From DASZCR01 sp035942915 (GTDB lineage: Bacteria; Acidobacteriota; Blastocatellia; Pyrinomonadales; Pyrinomonadaceae): 13,138 nucleotides of DNA. Numbering within the stretch: the stretch's first letter is position 1; each line of letters opens with the position of its first letter. A program made the translations under genes and the position numbers. The notes beneath the pieces were generated by a model, which searched no databases, was not told where the DNA came from, and saw nothing but the letters and a program-made list of their open reading frames with translations. The DNA lies in contig DASZCR010000272.1 in the NCBI GenBank assembly GCA_035942915.1, positions 1-13,138 of the forward strand. Reading direction: 5' to 3'. Shown in pieces: positions 1 to 11,395 of this stretch.

Positions 1-1
1 G

Positions 2-934
2 GGCCCGCGACGCCAACGCCTGCGCGAAGAGGAACGCGCCTATGAGTCGCGGCTCTTCGAGGTCGAGCCGGGCGTCCGTCTTCTCGCGCACTGTCGCTGG
101 CAGCCCGCACACCTCAGCCGTCCGACATTGCTGCTCGTTCACGGACTCGAAGGGTCGAGTTCGTCGCGCTACATTCTCGGCACGTCGGGCAAGGCTTTCC
201 GCGCAGGCTTCAACGTCGTGCGCCTGAACGTGCGCAACTGCGGAGGGACGGAGCATCTCGCACCGACGCTCTACCACAGCGGCATGAGCGACGACGTGGC
301 GCGCGTCGTCGCAGAACTGATAGAGACAGACGGTCTCACGTCGCTCTTCGTCGTCGGCTTTTCGATGGGCGGCAATCTCGTCCTGAAGATGGCGGGCGAG
401 ATGAGCGCCGACGCGCCGCGCCAACTCAAGGGCATCTCGGCCGTCTCGCCTTCGCTCGACCTGCGCGCCTGCGCGCACGCCATCGAGCAACGCTCGAACT
501 GGCTCTACCAGCAGAGTTTCGTCCGCAGCCTCCACCGTCGCATCCGTCACAAGCAGAAACTCTTCCCCGACATCTACGACACCACCCCCTTGCGACGCGT
601 CCGCACCGTGCGCCAGTTCGACGAAATTTATACGGCCGTTCACGGCAACTTCCGCGATGCCGACGACTATTACGCGCGCGCCAGCGCGCTGCAATTCGTC
701 CCGCGCATCCGCGTGCCGACCTTCATCCTACACGCGCAGGATGACCCGTTCGTGCCCTTCGCTTCATTTCGCGACCCGGCGCTCGCCGAGAATCCGTGCG
801 TGCTCTTCCTCGCGCCGCGTTACGGCGGCCACGTCGCCTTTCTCGCAGACGAGGCGCGCAACGAAGACCGCTTCTGGGCTGAGAACCGCGTCGTTGAGTT
901 CTGCGCGCTGCTCGCGGAAGGCGACGGCGGGTGA
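2..934 (+). CDS. YheT-family alpha/beta hydrolase, 5' truncated by window edge
   Basis: Partial gene: the reading frame is open from base 2 to the TGA at 932-934, giving 310 visible residues. The true start lies outside the window. Residues such as EVEPGVRLLAHCRWQ upstream of the first strand are typical of the YheT-like (UPF0017/COG0429) hydrolases, so the TTG at 128 is not the real start. The alpha/beta hydrolase core is clear. It has an HGLEGSS oxyanion-type loop after the first hydrophobic strand, and a nucleophile elbow GFSMGG with Ser at 362-364. The acid is one of the two Asp in AQDDPFVP (740-745), and the His is in YGGHVAF (830-832), so the triad is complete. Family members are putative carboxylesterases acting on ester or lipid-like substrates; the substrate here is unknown. 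No signal peptide can be judged. The following 128-base gap shows no convincing terminator, so read-through into the next gene is possible. Confidence 0.9.
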   Translation, partial: GPRRQRLREEERAYESRLFEVEPGVRLLAHCRWQPAHLSRPTLLLVHGLEGSSSSRYILGTSGKAFRAGFNVVRLNVRNCGGTEHLAPTLYHSGMSDDVARVVAELIETDGLTSLFVVGFSMGGNLVLKMAGEMSADAPRQLKGISAVSPSLDLRACAHAIEQRSNWLYQQSFVRSLHRRIRHKQKLFPDIYDTTPLRRVRTVRQFDEIYTAVHGNFRDADDYYARASALQFVPRIRVPTFILHAQDDPFVPFASFRDPALAENPCVLFLAPRYGGHVAFLADEARNEDRFWAENRVVEFCALLAEGDGG

Positions 935-1062
935 GCGCGCCGGGCTGAGATAGTTGACCGTCTTTTGATGCGAGAGGAGCGCGCTCGCAGACTTGCGCCC
1001 TCGAAGCCACGCACCGTAAGCTTGAGGAGTTAAATCTTAAACCGTATCTGACACGACTAAAG

Positions 1063-2433
1063 ATGCTGATTGAAACGGCAGAAGCGGGCGGCGGCGGGGG
1101 CATATACGTCGCCCTCAAACTTTTCTCCGTTCTCCTGCTCGTCCTCGCGAACGGCTTTTTCGTCGCGGCGGAGTTCGCCTTCGTCGGAGTTCGCCGCTCG
1201 CGCATCGAGACGCTGGCCGAATCTGGCGAGGGCGCGGCGCGGCGTCTGCTCTCCATCCTCGACAACCTCAACGCCTATCTGTCGGCCTCGCAACTCGGCA
1301 TCACTCTGGCCTCGCTGGCGCTCGGCGCAATCGGCGAACCGGCCTTCGCCGCGCTGCTCGAAGGCCCTCTGCACCGCGCGGGCGTCACCGATGAAGGGAC
1401 GATTCATACGGTCTCCTTCATCGTCTCCTACGTGATTATCACCTGCTTCCACATCGTCCTCGGCGAACAAGCGCCGAAGCTGATAGGCTTGGAGCGCGCC
1501 GAGCGCGTGGCGATGTGGACGGCGTGGCCGATGCAGGTCTTCTACAAAGTGCTCAGTTGGCCGATACACGCGCTCGACTGGGCGAGCGCTGCCACCGTTC
1601 GCCTCTTCGGCCTGCACGCGACGAGCGCGCACGCCTCCATCTACACGGAGGCAGAACTGCGGCAACTCGTCGAGATGGCGCACAAGGGCGGCCACATCGA
1701 GGCCAACGAACAACAACTCATCAACCGCGTCTTCGACTTTGCCGACGCCGAAGTGCGCGAGGCGATGGTGCCGCGCACGGCCGTCGCCGCGTTGCCTGTG
1801 ACGGCCACGCTCGAAGAGGCTGAGGAGGCTTTCTGCGAGGGCGGCTACTCGCGCATGCCCGTCTATCGTGAACATCTCGACGACGTGGTCGGCATCCTCT
1901 TCATGAAGGACTTGATGCCGTGCCTGCGCACGACCGCCCGCAGAGAGTTCGACCTCAAGGCGATGCTCCATCCGCCCATCTTCGTTCCGGCGACGGCGCG
2001 TCTCGGCGCTGTCCTCTCGCAGATGCAACAGGCGCAGACGCACCTCGCCTGCGTCGTCGATGAGCACGGCGGCCTCGAAGGCATCGTCACGCTGGAAGAT
2101 TTGCTCGAAGAGATTGTCGGCGAGATAAACGACGAATACGACGAGGAGTCGCGCGCGCAGATTGTCGAAGAGGCCAACGGGACATTTCTGCTCGACGGGA
2201 TGCTGGCCGTGCGCGACGCCAATCGCCGCTTCAATCTGAAGTTGCCGGAAGAGGCGGGCTACACGACGATGGCCGGTTTCCTGCTGGCAAAAGCCGGACG
2301 CCTTCTGCGTCCCGGCGAGTCGGTCGAGCACGACGGCGCGCATTTCCTCGTCGAGCACGTTGACCGCCGACGCATCCGGCGCATCCGCTTCACGCCCGCC
2401 CCACCACCGACCGACACGGAGGCCGCCGCCTGA
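1063..2433 (+). CDS. CNNM/CBS/CorC_HlyC family membrane protein (hemolysin-like, putative Mg2+/Co2+ efflux)
   Basis: 456 residues, the usual length for this family. The N-terminal CNNM (DUF21) membrane domain covers about residues 14-190. It has a first membrane segment at about 15-42 (ending AAEFAFVGVRRSRIE), a second at about 72-92 (SASQLGITLASLALG) and a third at about 115-134, followed by the family motif GEQAPK (134-139). A tandem CBS pair follows at about 235-355, ending in VDEHGGLEGIVTLEDLLEE. The C-terminal CorC_HlyC domain is at about 367-445. Relatives (TlyC, CorC, YhdP, mammalian CNNM) are linked to Mg2+ or Co2+ efflux, and the CBS pair binds ATP-Mg in characterised members; the old name hemolysin is misleading. 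The ATG at 1063 is the only good start before the first membrane segment, although its ribosome-binding site is poor. The upstream gap 935-1062 shows no convincing promoter. A 41-residue membrane ORF follows 38 bases downstream and is probably cotranscribed. Confidence 0.93.
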   Translation: MLIETAEAGGGGGIYVALKLFSVLLLVLANGFFVAAEFAFVGVRRSRIETLAESGEGAARRLLSILDNLNAYLSASQLGITLASLALGAIGEPAFAALLEGPLHRAGVTDEGTIHTVSFIVSYVIITCFHIVLGEQAPKLIGLERAERVAMWTAWPMQVFYKVLSWPIHALDWASAATVRLFGLHATSAHASIYTEAELRQLVEMAHKGGHIEANEQQLINRVFDFADAEVREAMVPRTAVAALPVTATLEEAEEAFCEGGYSRMPVYREHLDDVVGILFMKDLMPCLRTTARREFDLKAMLHPPIFVPATARLGAVLSQMQQAQTHLACVVDEHGGLEGIVTLEDLLEEIVGEINDEYDEESRAQIVEEANGTFLLDGMLAVRDANRRFNLKLPEEAGYTTMAGFLLAKAGRLLRPGESVEHDGAHFLVEHVDRRRIRRIRFTPAPPPTDTEAAA

Positions 2434-2471
2434 AGCATCTGTCAGGCCAATCAGTCGCAGAGAGACGCACA

Positions 2472-2597
2472 ATGAACAACGCAGGCGCAACCACAGAACT
2501 GACCTACGTGCTCATCACGATGGCCTTCCTTCTGGTCTTCGCCGTCGCGGCCGTGCTCGTCTTCATACGCCTCTGGCGCAAGGAGCGCAGGAAATAA
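2472..2597 (+). CDS. 41-residue single-pass membrane miniprotein
   Basis: Small gene, ATG at 2472 to TAA at 2595-2597. The product has a short polar N-terminus (MNNAGATTELTY), one strongly hydrophobic helix at about residues 13-33 and a very basic tail (RLWRKERRK). By the positive-inside rule this predicts N-out/C-in topology with the tail in the cytoplasm. A purine run AGAGAGA (2459-2465) sits 6 bases before the ATG and can serve as a partial Shine-Dalgarno sequence. It lies 38 bases after the CNNM/CBS gene in the same direction, with 30 bases to the end of the convergent gene, so cotranscription with the transporter-like gene is likely. I do not recognise a family. It could be an accessory peptide of the upstream membrane protein, which is inference from position only. 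The helix-plus-basic-tail pattern would be unlikely by chance. Confidence 0.65.
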   Translation: MNNAGATTELTYVLITMAFLLVFAVAAVLVFIRLWRKERRK

Positions 2598-2627
2598 CGC
2601 GCGCACGCCGACGTTAAAAGATTCCGT

Positions 2628-3389
2628 TTACTTTTCCAGTTTTTTCAGCAGGCGACCGGCCTGATTGCGCGCAATCAGCGGGAGGCGCTCGTCCGTGCTC
2701 AGTTCGCGCAGGAGCGGAAGGAGTTGCTGCGGGTCGGAGAGGCCGTTGCGCGCGATGACGCTTTCAAGACTGCTCAGAAGTTTGGGTGCGACGAGCGGCT
2801 GGCTCTCGCGCGCGACCTCTATCTCGAAGACGAAGATGACCTGGTCGGCGGCGCGACGATATTCGTTAGCCAGCGCGTAGGCGTCGCGGTCTTGGCTGTA
2901 GGTGAACTCGGCCGTGCGCTCGCGCGTGCCGCGCGTCATGCGCAGGCGCGTCGTGCCGAGACTGGCGACGGGTTTGGTCGATTGATAGTCGGTGGTCGAA
3001 TCGAGGAAGTTAAGCGCCGTCCAGAGCGCCTTGATGCGTTGCAGCGCGGCCTCCGAGAGTTGGAACGGTTCGGTGATGGGTTCGGTGTCGCCGCGTCGCT
3101 CGAAGAGAATCCGGCCGCGCCCCGACGCGTCGTGTTCGATACGGATGTGGCTGATGACAAATTCGGCCTTCGTGAACTCGTAGAAGTAGCGCGTCTCGTC
3201 TGCGTTCGCAGCAGACTGTTGAGGAGCGTCGTTCTCATTCGTCTTCTGTCGCGTCTCGGTAGGCTGTGGCGGCGCCTTCTTCTCGTCAGGGCGCTGCGTC
3301 ACCTTGTTCTGCGCGCAGGCGCAAACAGCCGCGCCCAGTACAGCGAGCGCGGCCAGTAGAAGCGACGCGATAGTTTGACCTCTACACAC
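2628..3389 (-). CDS. Exported protein of unknown function, coupled to smc
   Basis: 253 residues. The N-terminus is a signal peptide: Arg at position 3, a hydrophobic core IASLLLAALAVLGAAV, and a probable signal peptidase I site ACA|QN after residue 26. Cys23 and Cys25 do not make a good lipobox, but a lipoprotein cannot be fully excluded. Residues 28-65 form a polar linker rich in Pro, Gln, Lys and Glu. Residues about 68-165 look beta-rich (FVISHIRIEHD, GRILFERRGD). Residues about 200-253 form two or three helices (LLSSLESVIARNGLSD, QLLPLLRELSTDERLPLIA) resembling a short HEAT-like repeat. I do not recognise a named family. The start is GTG at 3389, the first in-frame start, only two bases after the smc TAA, so translation is probably coupled to smc. 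The gene therefore shares the smc promoter at about 7400. A periplasmic protein behind a cytoplasmic chromosome-segregation gene is unexpected. No clear terminator is seen after it. Confidence 0.8.
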   Translation of the reverse strand: MCRGQTIASLLLAALAVLGAAVCACAQNKVTQRPDEKKAPPQPTETRQKTNENDAPQQSAANADETRYFYEFTKAEFVISHIRIEHDASGRGRILFERRGDTEPITEPFQLSEAALQRIKALWTALNFLDSTTDYQSTKPVASLGTTRLRMTRGTRERTAEFTYSQDRDAYALANEYRRAADQVIFVFEIEVARESQPLVAPKLLSSLESVIARNGLSDPQQLLPLLRELSTDERLPLIARNQAGRLLKKLEK

Positions 3390-3391
3390 GA

Positions 3392-7282
<3,891 letters not shown>

Positions 7283-7374
7283 TCGTCGTGTTTGCTTCTT
7301 CCGTTCGGACGGCGCAACTCTTGGCGTCGGGATGGTCTAAGCACAGCCCGTAGAGCGCGGTGCGGGAGAGGCAC

Positions 7375-7404
7375 ACTATATGTTGGAGTGGGCGGCGCTG
7401 TCAA
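7375..7404 (-). promoter_or_regulatory. Sigma70-like promoter for smc
   Basis: Read on the minus strand, a perfect -35 TTGACA (7399-7404) is followed after 18 bases by the -10 TATAGT (7375-7380), which matches 5 of 6 consensus bases. The predicted start of transcription is near 7367, giving a leader of about 85 bases to the smc ATG at 7282. The element sits in the only gap upstream of smc and drives smc plus the coupled exported-protein gene. It supports smc being transcribed separately from the Agl23-type gene upstream. Assignment rests on matching the E. coli consensus. Confidence 0.6.
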
Positions 7405-7429
7405 ACCTTCGCTTGCTTCTGCCGGCGCT

Positions 7430-7450
7430 CGTCGCCCGACCGGGGCGACG
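7430..7450 (-). other. GC-rich hairpin between Agl23-type gene and smc promoter
   Basis: A perfect 8-base-pair inverted repeat, CGTCGCCC (7430-7437) and GGGCGACG (7443-7450), encloses a 5-base loop. It begins about 20 bases after the stop codon of the Agl23-type gene and lies upstream of the smc -35 box. There is no T-run after it on either strand, so it is not a standard intrinsic terminator. It may stabilise the 3' end of the upstream message or reduce read-through into smc. That role is inference. Confidence 0.35.
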
Positions 7451-7470
7451 CCTGAAGCCGCGCCCTCTCA

Positions 7471-9090
7471 TCATTTAGCCGCCAACTCGCGCCGCACGTA
7501 GAGCACGAGATTAACTCCGGGGCGCAGCGGGTAAGTCTCCCCGACGCGCACGTAGCCCGACCCAAGCGAAGCTTGCAGAATCGCCTCGTCCACCCCGTCC
7601 CTGCCGATAACTATCTGGTCTGTGTAAGCGGCCACCCGCCCGTGATAGGCGACGCGCGTGTACTCGCTCAGGTACCAGGGGAGCGGCCAGTAGTCCGACG
7701 ACGCGACGGCGATGGTCGTCTGCTTACCCGTCCCGGCCGACGCCGCCAGACGGTCTATCTCAGAGACCAGTTGCAGCACCTCGCGCCGCGTGTGGACGTA
7801 GACATAAGGGTAGCGTTCGTCGTCGTAATGATAGAAGTTGAGTTGCACACTCTGGTAGAGACCGAGCGCGAGCGCCACTCCCATCAACAAGGCAGCAGGC
7901 CAGCGCGTCTCCTTGACGCGCTCCGCCCACGTATCGACGACGCCGACGGCGTAGCCGCTGGCAAGTGCCAGCGGGACGATGAAGTTCAGCGCCAGCCAGG
8001 GCGTCTTGTAACCGATGAGCGAGTAGGCCGCGAGCAGGCCGAAAGCCCACGCGCAGGCGAACAGAGGGAAACGACGGCGCGACGGTCTGAGGACGGCGTA
8101 GGCCGCACCGGTGGTCGCCAGCAGCAGAATCGCCGCTTCCTCTTGCGCCAGCCACTCGATGTAAGTCCATATCGGCTTGGCGTGCTCAAGCGAAGTCCGC
8201 TTCGCCCACAGTTTGAAAGTTCCGAGCGCGTCCGTCACGCCCTGAGAGTTGGAGAAGAAAGACGAGTAGAAGACGACGTTGACGATGATGAAGACGGCGA
8301 CCGCGTTCGCTGACAGCAGCGCGATGCGCGACGAGTCGCCGAAGCGCGCAAGCTTGTTTGCGCCGCTGCCGGTGCGCGCCTTCGCGCGAGCCGAGCTCTT
8401 CGTCGAGCGCGTGCGTTGAACTGCGGCGTTGAAGTCGGCATCACGCGTCGCCCTGCGCGCGAAGCCTTCGGCCAGCAGCGCCGCCAGCAGGATAACCCCG
8501 GCCGAGATAAAGGCCGTCTCTTTGGTGGCGAAGAGAAGCCCGGCCGAGACTGCGGCGAGCATCAGATAGCGCGGCCGCGCCGTGTCGTAATAGCGCAGCG
8601 CAGCGACGATTACGCCGAGCGTGAAGAAGACGAAGAGCGACTCGTGGATGAAGTAGCGCGAGTAATAGACCGCGCCGGGCGAGACGGCGACGAGTGCGGC
8701 GGCCGCGAGCGTGCCCGTCGTTCCGAGATAGCGGCGCAGGCAGAGCACGAGCCAGACGGTCGCCACGCCGAAGATGACGGGAACGAGGCGGATGACGGTC
8801 GTCGTCATCCCGAACCACTGTGCGAGCGGCAGTGCGAAGTAGTAGAGCGTCGGGCCGTGATAGTTCTCAGGGTTGTAGCGATACTCGCCCTTCGTCAGCA
8901 GGTCTGTCAGGAAGAAGGCGTTGACGCCCTCGTCGTGATGCAGCGGTTTCAGTTCCAGCGCGACGACGCGCAGCAATGCCGCAGCCAGCAGGATGAGGAC
9001 GCTGCCCCACAGCCACGCGGTCTCCGAGACGGTCGCCTCGTCCCGGTTCTCCGGCGCGTCGGGCGCAAGAAAAGGTCTCCCGTCGGCCAT
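7471..9090 (-). CDS. Agl23/TIGR03663-type polytopic membrane protein (GT-C glycosyltransferase-like)
   Basis: 539 residues from the ATG at 9090. A reading frame continues upstream to 9222, but that would overlap the preceding gene by over 100 bases and would add a basic non-conserved stretch, so 9090 is preferred. The protein has about 11-12 hydrophobic segments. After the first comes HHDEGVNAFF (51-60), whose Asp-Glu pair in the first outer loop is the typical GT-C catalytic position. Then come YHGPTLYY (77-84), SRYFIHESL (144-152), ATKETAF (188-194) and YKTPWLALNF (361-370). The C-terminal outer region contains YVHTRRE and DYWPLPWYL. These are hallmarks of TIGR03663, called flippase activity-associated protein Agl23, which is related to lipid-linked mannosyl or dolichol-type glycosyltransferases. 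A basic cytoplasmic loop lies at about 211-256. The upstream partner gene ends 16 bases away. The likely role is transfer of sugars from a polyprenyl phosphate carrier; the substrate is unknown. Confidence 0.85.
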   Translation of the reverse strand: MADGRPFLAPDAPENRDEATVSETAWLWGSVLILLAAALLRVVALELKPLHHDEGVNAFFLTDLLTKGEYRYNPENYHGPTLYYFALPLAQWFGMTTTVIRLVPVIFGVATVWLVLCLRRYLGTTGTLAAAALVAVSPGAVYYSRYFIHESLFVFFTLGVIVAALRYYDTARPRYLMLAAVSAGLLFATKETAFISAGVILLAALLAEGFARRATRDADFNAAVQRTRSTKSSARAKARTGSGANKLARFGDSSRIALLSANAVAVFIIVNVVFYSSFFSNSQGVTDALGTFKLWAKRTSLEHAKPIWTYIEWLAQEEAAILLLATTGAAYAVLRPSRRRFPLFACAWAFGLLAAYSLIGYKTPWLALNFIVPLALASGYAVGVVDTWAERVKETRWPAALLMGVALALGLYQSVQLNFYHYDDERYPYVYVHTRREVLQLVSEIDRLAASAGTGKQTTIAVASSDYWPLPWYLSEYTRVAYHGRVAAYTDQIVIGRDGVDEAILQASLGSGYVRVGETYPLRPGVNLVLYVRRELAAK

Positions 9091-9106
9091 CGTTGCGCCG
9101 ACGCTC

Positions 9107-11248
9107 TTACGGTCGCGCTGTTTTGTAGAGGCGGTAGCCACCTGCTTCTCCGACCTTTTGATAATTTTGAAAGAATTGCTCGTTGACGAAAACGCCCGCG
9201 CGCGCCAACTCCGTCTGCTCAAGCGGGCTTATCACAACATACTCGATTCCATACTGCTCGACGAGTCGCGCCGCGTCGGGCGCGCCCGCGTAGATACGTC
9301 TCAAGTCCGCCGCTCGACGCTGGTAGTCAAGCCCGTGTGACCAGAGATGTCCCTCGTAGCCGCTCAGCGTGCGCCGCCCGGTCAGGTAGACGGGATGATT
9401 ATATGTCGGCGCGTGGAGAATCAGAGAACGCGGCGGCGTCGTGCGTTTGACCATCTCGGCGAACTCAATCCCCTCGCGGTCGAACGTCTGATGCTGCGCC
9501 GTGCCGGAGACGGCACGCCACACGTCGAGCGCGCCGGAGAAGATGAGCGCCGCAAACATCACGAGCGCCGAAGCGCGGACGAGCCACGCGCCGCTGCGCC
9601 ACAGTCGCGCCAGCAGCAAGGCGACCAGCGGAGCCGAGAGCACCCACCAATAGAAGAGCACCTTGATGTTGTCCCAGACCCAGGGCGAGAGTCTGAAGAG
9701 ATTGGGCACGACGAAGCAGAGCGCAAACGGCAGATAGAAGAGCAGCAATGGACGCGGCAAGAGTCCGCGCCACGCGAGCGCCGCGACGAGCAGCGGGATG
9801 AAGAGCCCCGCGTTGTTCAGCCAGAAGGGCAAGAAGCTTGTCTCTCCCTTGTCCCAACCGAACTGCCAGCCGAAGAAACTGCCCGCGCTCATCCCGCTCT
9901 CGCGCGTCGCCCAGATAATCTGCGGCGCGGCGACACCGACCGCGACGACGAAGAACGCCGCCCACGCGCGCAGTCCGTGCCCTTCTGCCTGAGGCGTGCG
10001 ACGCGCCCTCTCAAATTCAAAAATCAGAGCGATGCACCCGCACATCGCCAAGAGCACGACGAAACTGTGCGCGTGGGCAAGCGGCAGCAGACCGGCGACG
10101 ACGCCCGCCGCAGACATCCGCGCCATCGGCGATAAGTCGAAGCCGTGCGCCTGCGCCTCAACGGCCTGCGCCTCGCGCGCACGCGACTCGTCAACCGCGC
10201 GCTTCGACGCCGCGCCGCGTCGCTTCCCCTTGCGCTTCGTCGCGCCGCCCGGCTCCCCGTCAGCGTGCTCTGTCGCTTCACGTTCGCCGCGCCGCCCGCC
10301 CGCGACGAACTCCCAACAGACGGTCAACACGATGAGCACGAGCGAGAGGCCGAGCAACAGGCTGCGTTGCGGGATAAAGAGGGTCGTGATGGCGTTGCCC
10401 CAGCGATACGTCTGGCCGAGGATGGTGTAATCGTGCGGCAGGTTGGCGAGCAGGTCCGAGAGGTTTCCGAAAAGACGCGAGAGGCCGCCGCCGCGCGCCC
10501 ATGCCTCTCTGAAGAGCAGGACGAAGCCGAGACCACCGTTGAAGAGCACGAGCGGCGGCGCGAAGAGCGCGGCTGTGCGGTCGCCCGTCAACTTCAAGGC
10601 GAAACGGCGCAGCAGCACGACGAGCGCGAGCGCGAGCGTCATGTTTTCCCAGAACAGCGCGCCTTCCAGCGACGCGCCCGCGCGCACGAACATCGCCGCC
10701 ACGAAATCGACGAGGAAAGGGTACGTCAGCCTTACTCCCGCAAACTCCGTGTGCTCCGGCGGAAAGTTCTCGCCGTAGAGAAAGCTGGTGATGATGCTCG
10801 TGTGAAACGGCAGGTCGCCGATGTTGTTGTCGAGGCTCGTGTAAATCCCTTCTGTCGTCTCGTACATCGCGCCCGCGAAGACGAGCCACAGGAGCACGAA
10901 GGCGAGAAAGTAGAAGGCGAGCGCGCCCGTCGCCCCTGCGTCTCTCATCGACAACGCGCGGCGCAGCCTCTTCTTCTCCGCCAAGACATCCGCGCGCACA
11001 CGCACGCGCCAGCGCGTGTCGGCCAGCAACGCGAGCGGAGAGGCCACGAAGAGGCCTGAGAGCAGGAGCGCCAGCGGCGTCAGGCCGATGACAGATGAGA
11101 TGATGAAGCCGAACAGACCGAGCGCGGCAAAGCCGACGCACGCGCCCGCTGCGAGGCGTACGTGCAGCGTTGACTCGCGGTCGTAGAAGTATGTCAGCAA
11201 CGCGCCGCCCGCGACCGCAGAGAGCGCCAGGATGAAGGCGAAAAGCAT
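9107..11248 (-). CDS. Large polytopic membrane protein, putative GT-C glycosyltransferase-like partner of Agl23
   Basis: 713 residues from the ATG at 11248. An alternative TTG at 11326 would add 26 residues, but a TATAAT box at 11273-11278 lies inside that extension and favours 11248. About 13 hydrophobic segments are visible. After the third or fourth comes LDNNIGDLPFH (about 139-149), an outer-loop acidic motif, then GENFPPEHTEFAGVRLTYPF (about 159-178), recalling GT-C enzymes and DUF2298/YYY-type proteins, though the diagnostic YYY is absent. A charged low-complexity cytoplasmic loop rich in Arg, Lys, Glu and Ala covers about 317-371. The C-terminal soluble region, about 577-713, contains LILHAPTYNHPVYLTGRRTL and YGIEYVVISPLE, a type of extracytoplasmic domain common in GT-C proteins. 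The Agl23-type gene begins 16 bases after its TAA, so the two form an operon. I infer a role in surface glycan or lipid-linked sugar assembly. No enzyme activity can be assigned. Confidence 0.75.
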   Translation of the reverse strand: MLFAFILALSAVAGGALLTYFYDRESTLHVRLAAGACVGFAALGLFGFIISSVIGLTPLALLLSGLFVASPLALLADTRWRVRVRADVLAEKKRLRRALSMRDAGATGALAFYFLAFVLLWLVFAGAMYETTEGIYTSLDNNIGDLPFHTSIITSFLYGENFPPEHTEFAGVRLTYPFLVDFVAAMFVRAGASLEGALFWENMTLALALVVLLRRFALKLTGDRTAALFAPPLVLFNGGLGFVLLFREAWARGGGLSRLFGNLSDLLANLPHDYTILGQTYRWGNAITTLFIPQRSLLLGLSLVLIVLTVCWEFVAGGRRGEREATEHADGEPGGATKRKGKRRGAASKRAVDESRAREAQAVEAQAHGFDLSPMARMSAAGVVAGLLPLAHAHSFVVLLAMCGCIALIFEFERARRTPQAEGHGLRAWAAFFVVAVGVAAPQIIWATRESGMSAGSFFGWQFGWDKGETSFLPFWLNNAGLFIPLLVAALAWRGLLPRPLLLFYLPFALCFVVPNLFRLSPWVWDNIKVLFYWWVLSAPLVALLLARLWRSGAWLVRASALVMFAALIFSGALDVWRAVSGTAQHQTFDREGIEFAEMVKRTTPPRSLILHAPTYNHPVYLTGRRTLSGYEGHLWSHGLDYQRRAADLRRIYAGAPDAARLVEQYGIEYVVISPLEQTELARAGVFVNEQFFQNYQKVGEAGGYRLYKTARP

Positions 11249-11272
11249 AAGAAGAACGTACCGTGCGGGGAA

Positions 11273-11304
11273 ATTATACGCGAACTGCGCCGCCCCATCG
11301 ACAA
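11273..11304 (-). promoter_or_regulatory. Putative promoter of the GT-C/Agl23 operon
   Basis: On the minus strand a perfect -10 box TATAAT lies at 11273-11278, in a short AT-rich island of otherwise GC-rich DNA. The best -35 is TTGTCG (11299-11304, 4 of 6), at a long spacing of 20 bases, so the -35 is uncertain. Transcription would begin near 11266, leaving a leader of only about 18 bases before the ATG at 11248, with no visible Shine-Dalgarno sequence. A start at the TTG at 11326 would lie upstream of this promoter. Confidence 0.45.
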
Positions 11305-11319
11305 CCGCGACGCGTCGGC

Positions 11320-11349
11320 TGGACAACCCGCGAGGCTCGGTGTTAGATG
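11320..11349 (+). promoter_or_regulatory. Weak candidate promoter for ychF
   Basis: TGGACA (11320-11325, 5 of 6 to the -35 consensus) is followed after 18 bases by TAGATG (11344-11349, 3 of 6), which is preceded directly by TGT, an extended -10 feature. Transcription would begin near 11356, about 50 bases before the ychF ATG. The -10 is poor, so this is the best candidate seen rather than a firm call. The 157-base gap 11249-11405 must hold promoters for both divergent genes. Confidence 0.3.
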
Positions 11350-11395
11350 TTTGAGTTTACCGAATCCGACTCATTGACGACTGACGCTTTAACTC

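Noticed and set aside
954..1050. Candidate promoters before the CNNM/CBS gene (TTGACC at 954, TTGAGG at 1022 with TATCTG at 1045)
   Set aside because: The first has no -10 at a suitable distance and the second has a -10 matching only three of six bases, so neither is better than chance.
1057..2490. Long open frame of 477 codons on the minus strand opposite the CNNM/CBS gene
   Set aside because: It mirrors the real gene almost exactly, gives a protein full of Arg, Asp and His without family motifs, and is explained by GC-rich third codon positions.
2598..2645. Possible terminator between the convergent genes near 2600
   Set aside because: Only a five-base AAAAG/CTTTT pairing with a long loop could be found; no stable GC stem with a T-run.
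9091..9222. 44-residue N-terminal extension of the Agl23-type protein
   Set aside because: It would overlap the end of the preceding gene by over 100 bases and encodes a basic Ser/Arg-rich stretch not expected before the first membrane helix; the ATG at 9090 lies neatly 16 bases after that gene's stop.
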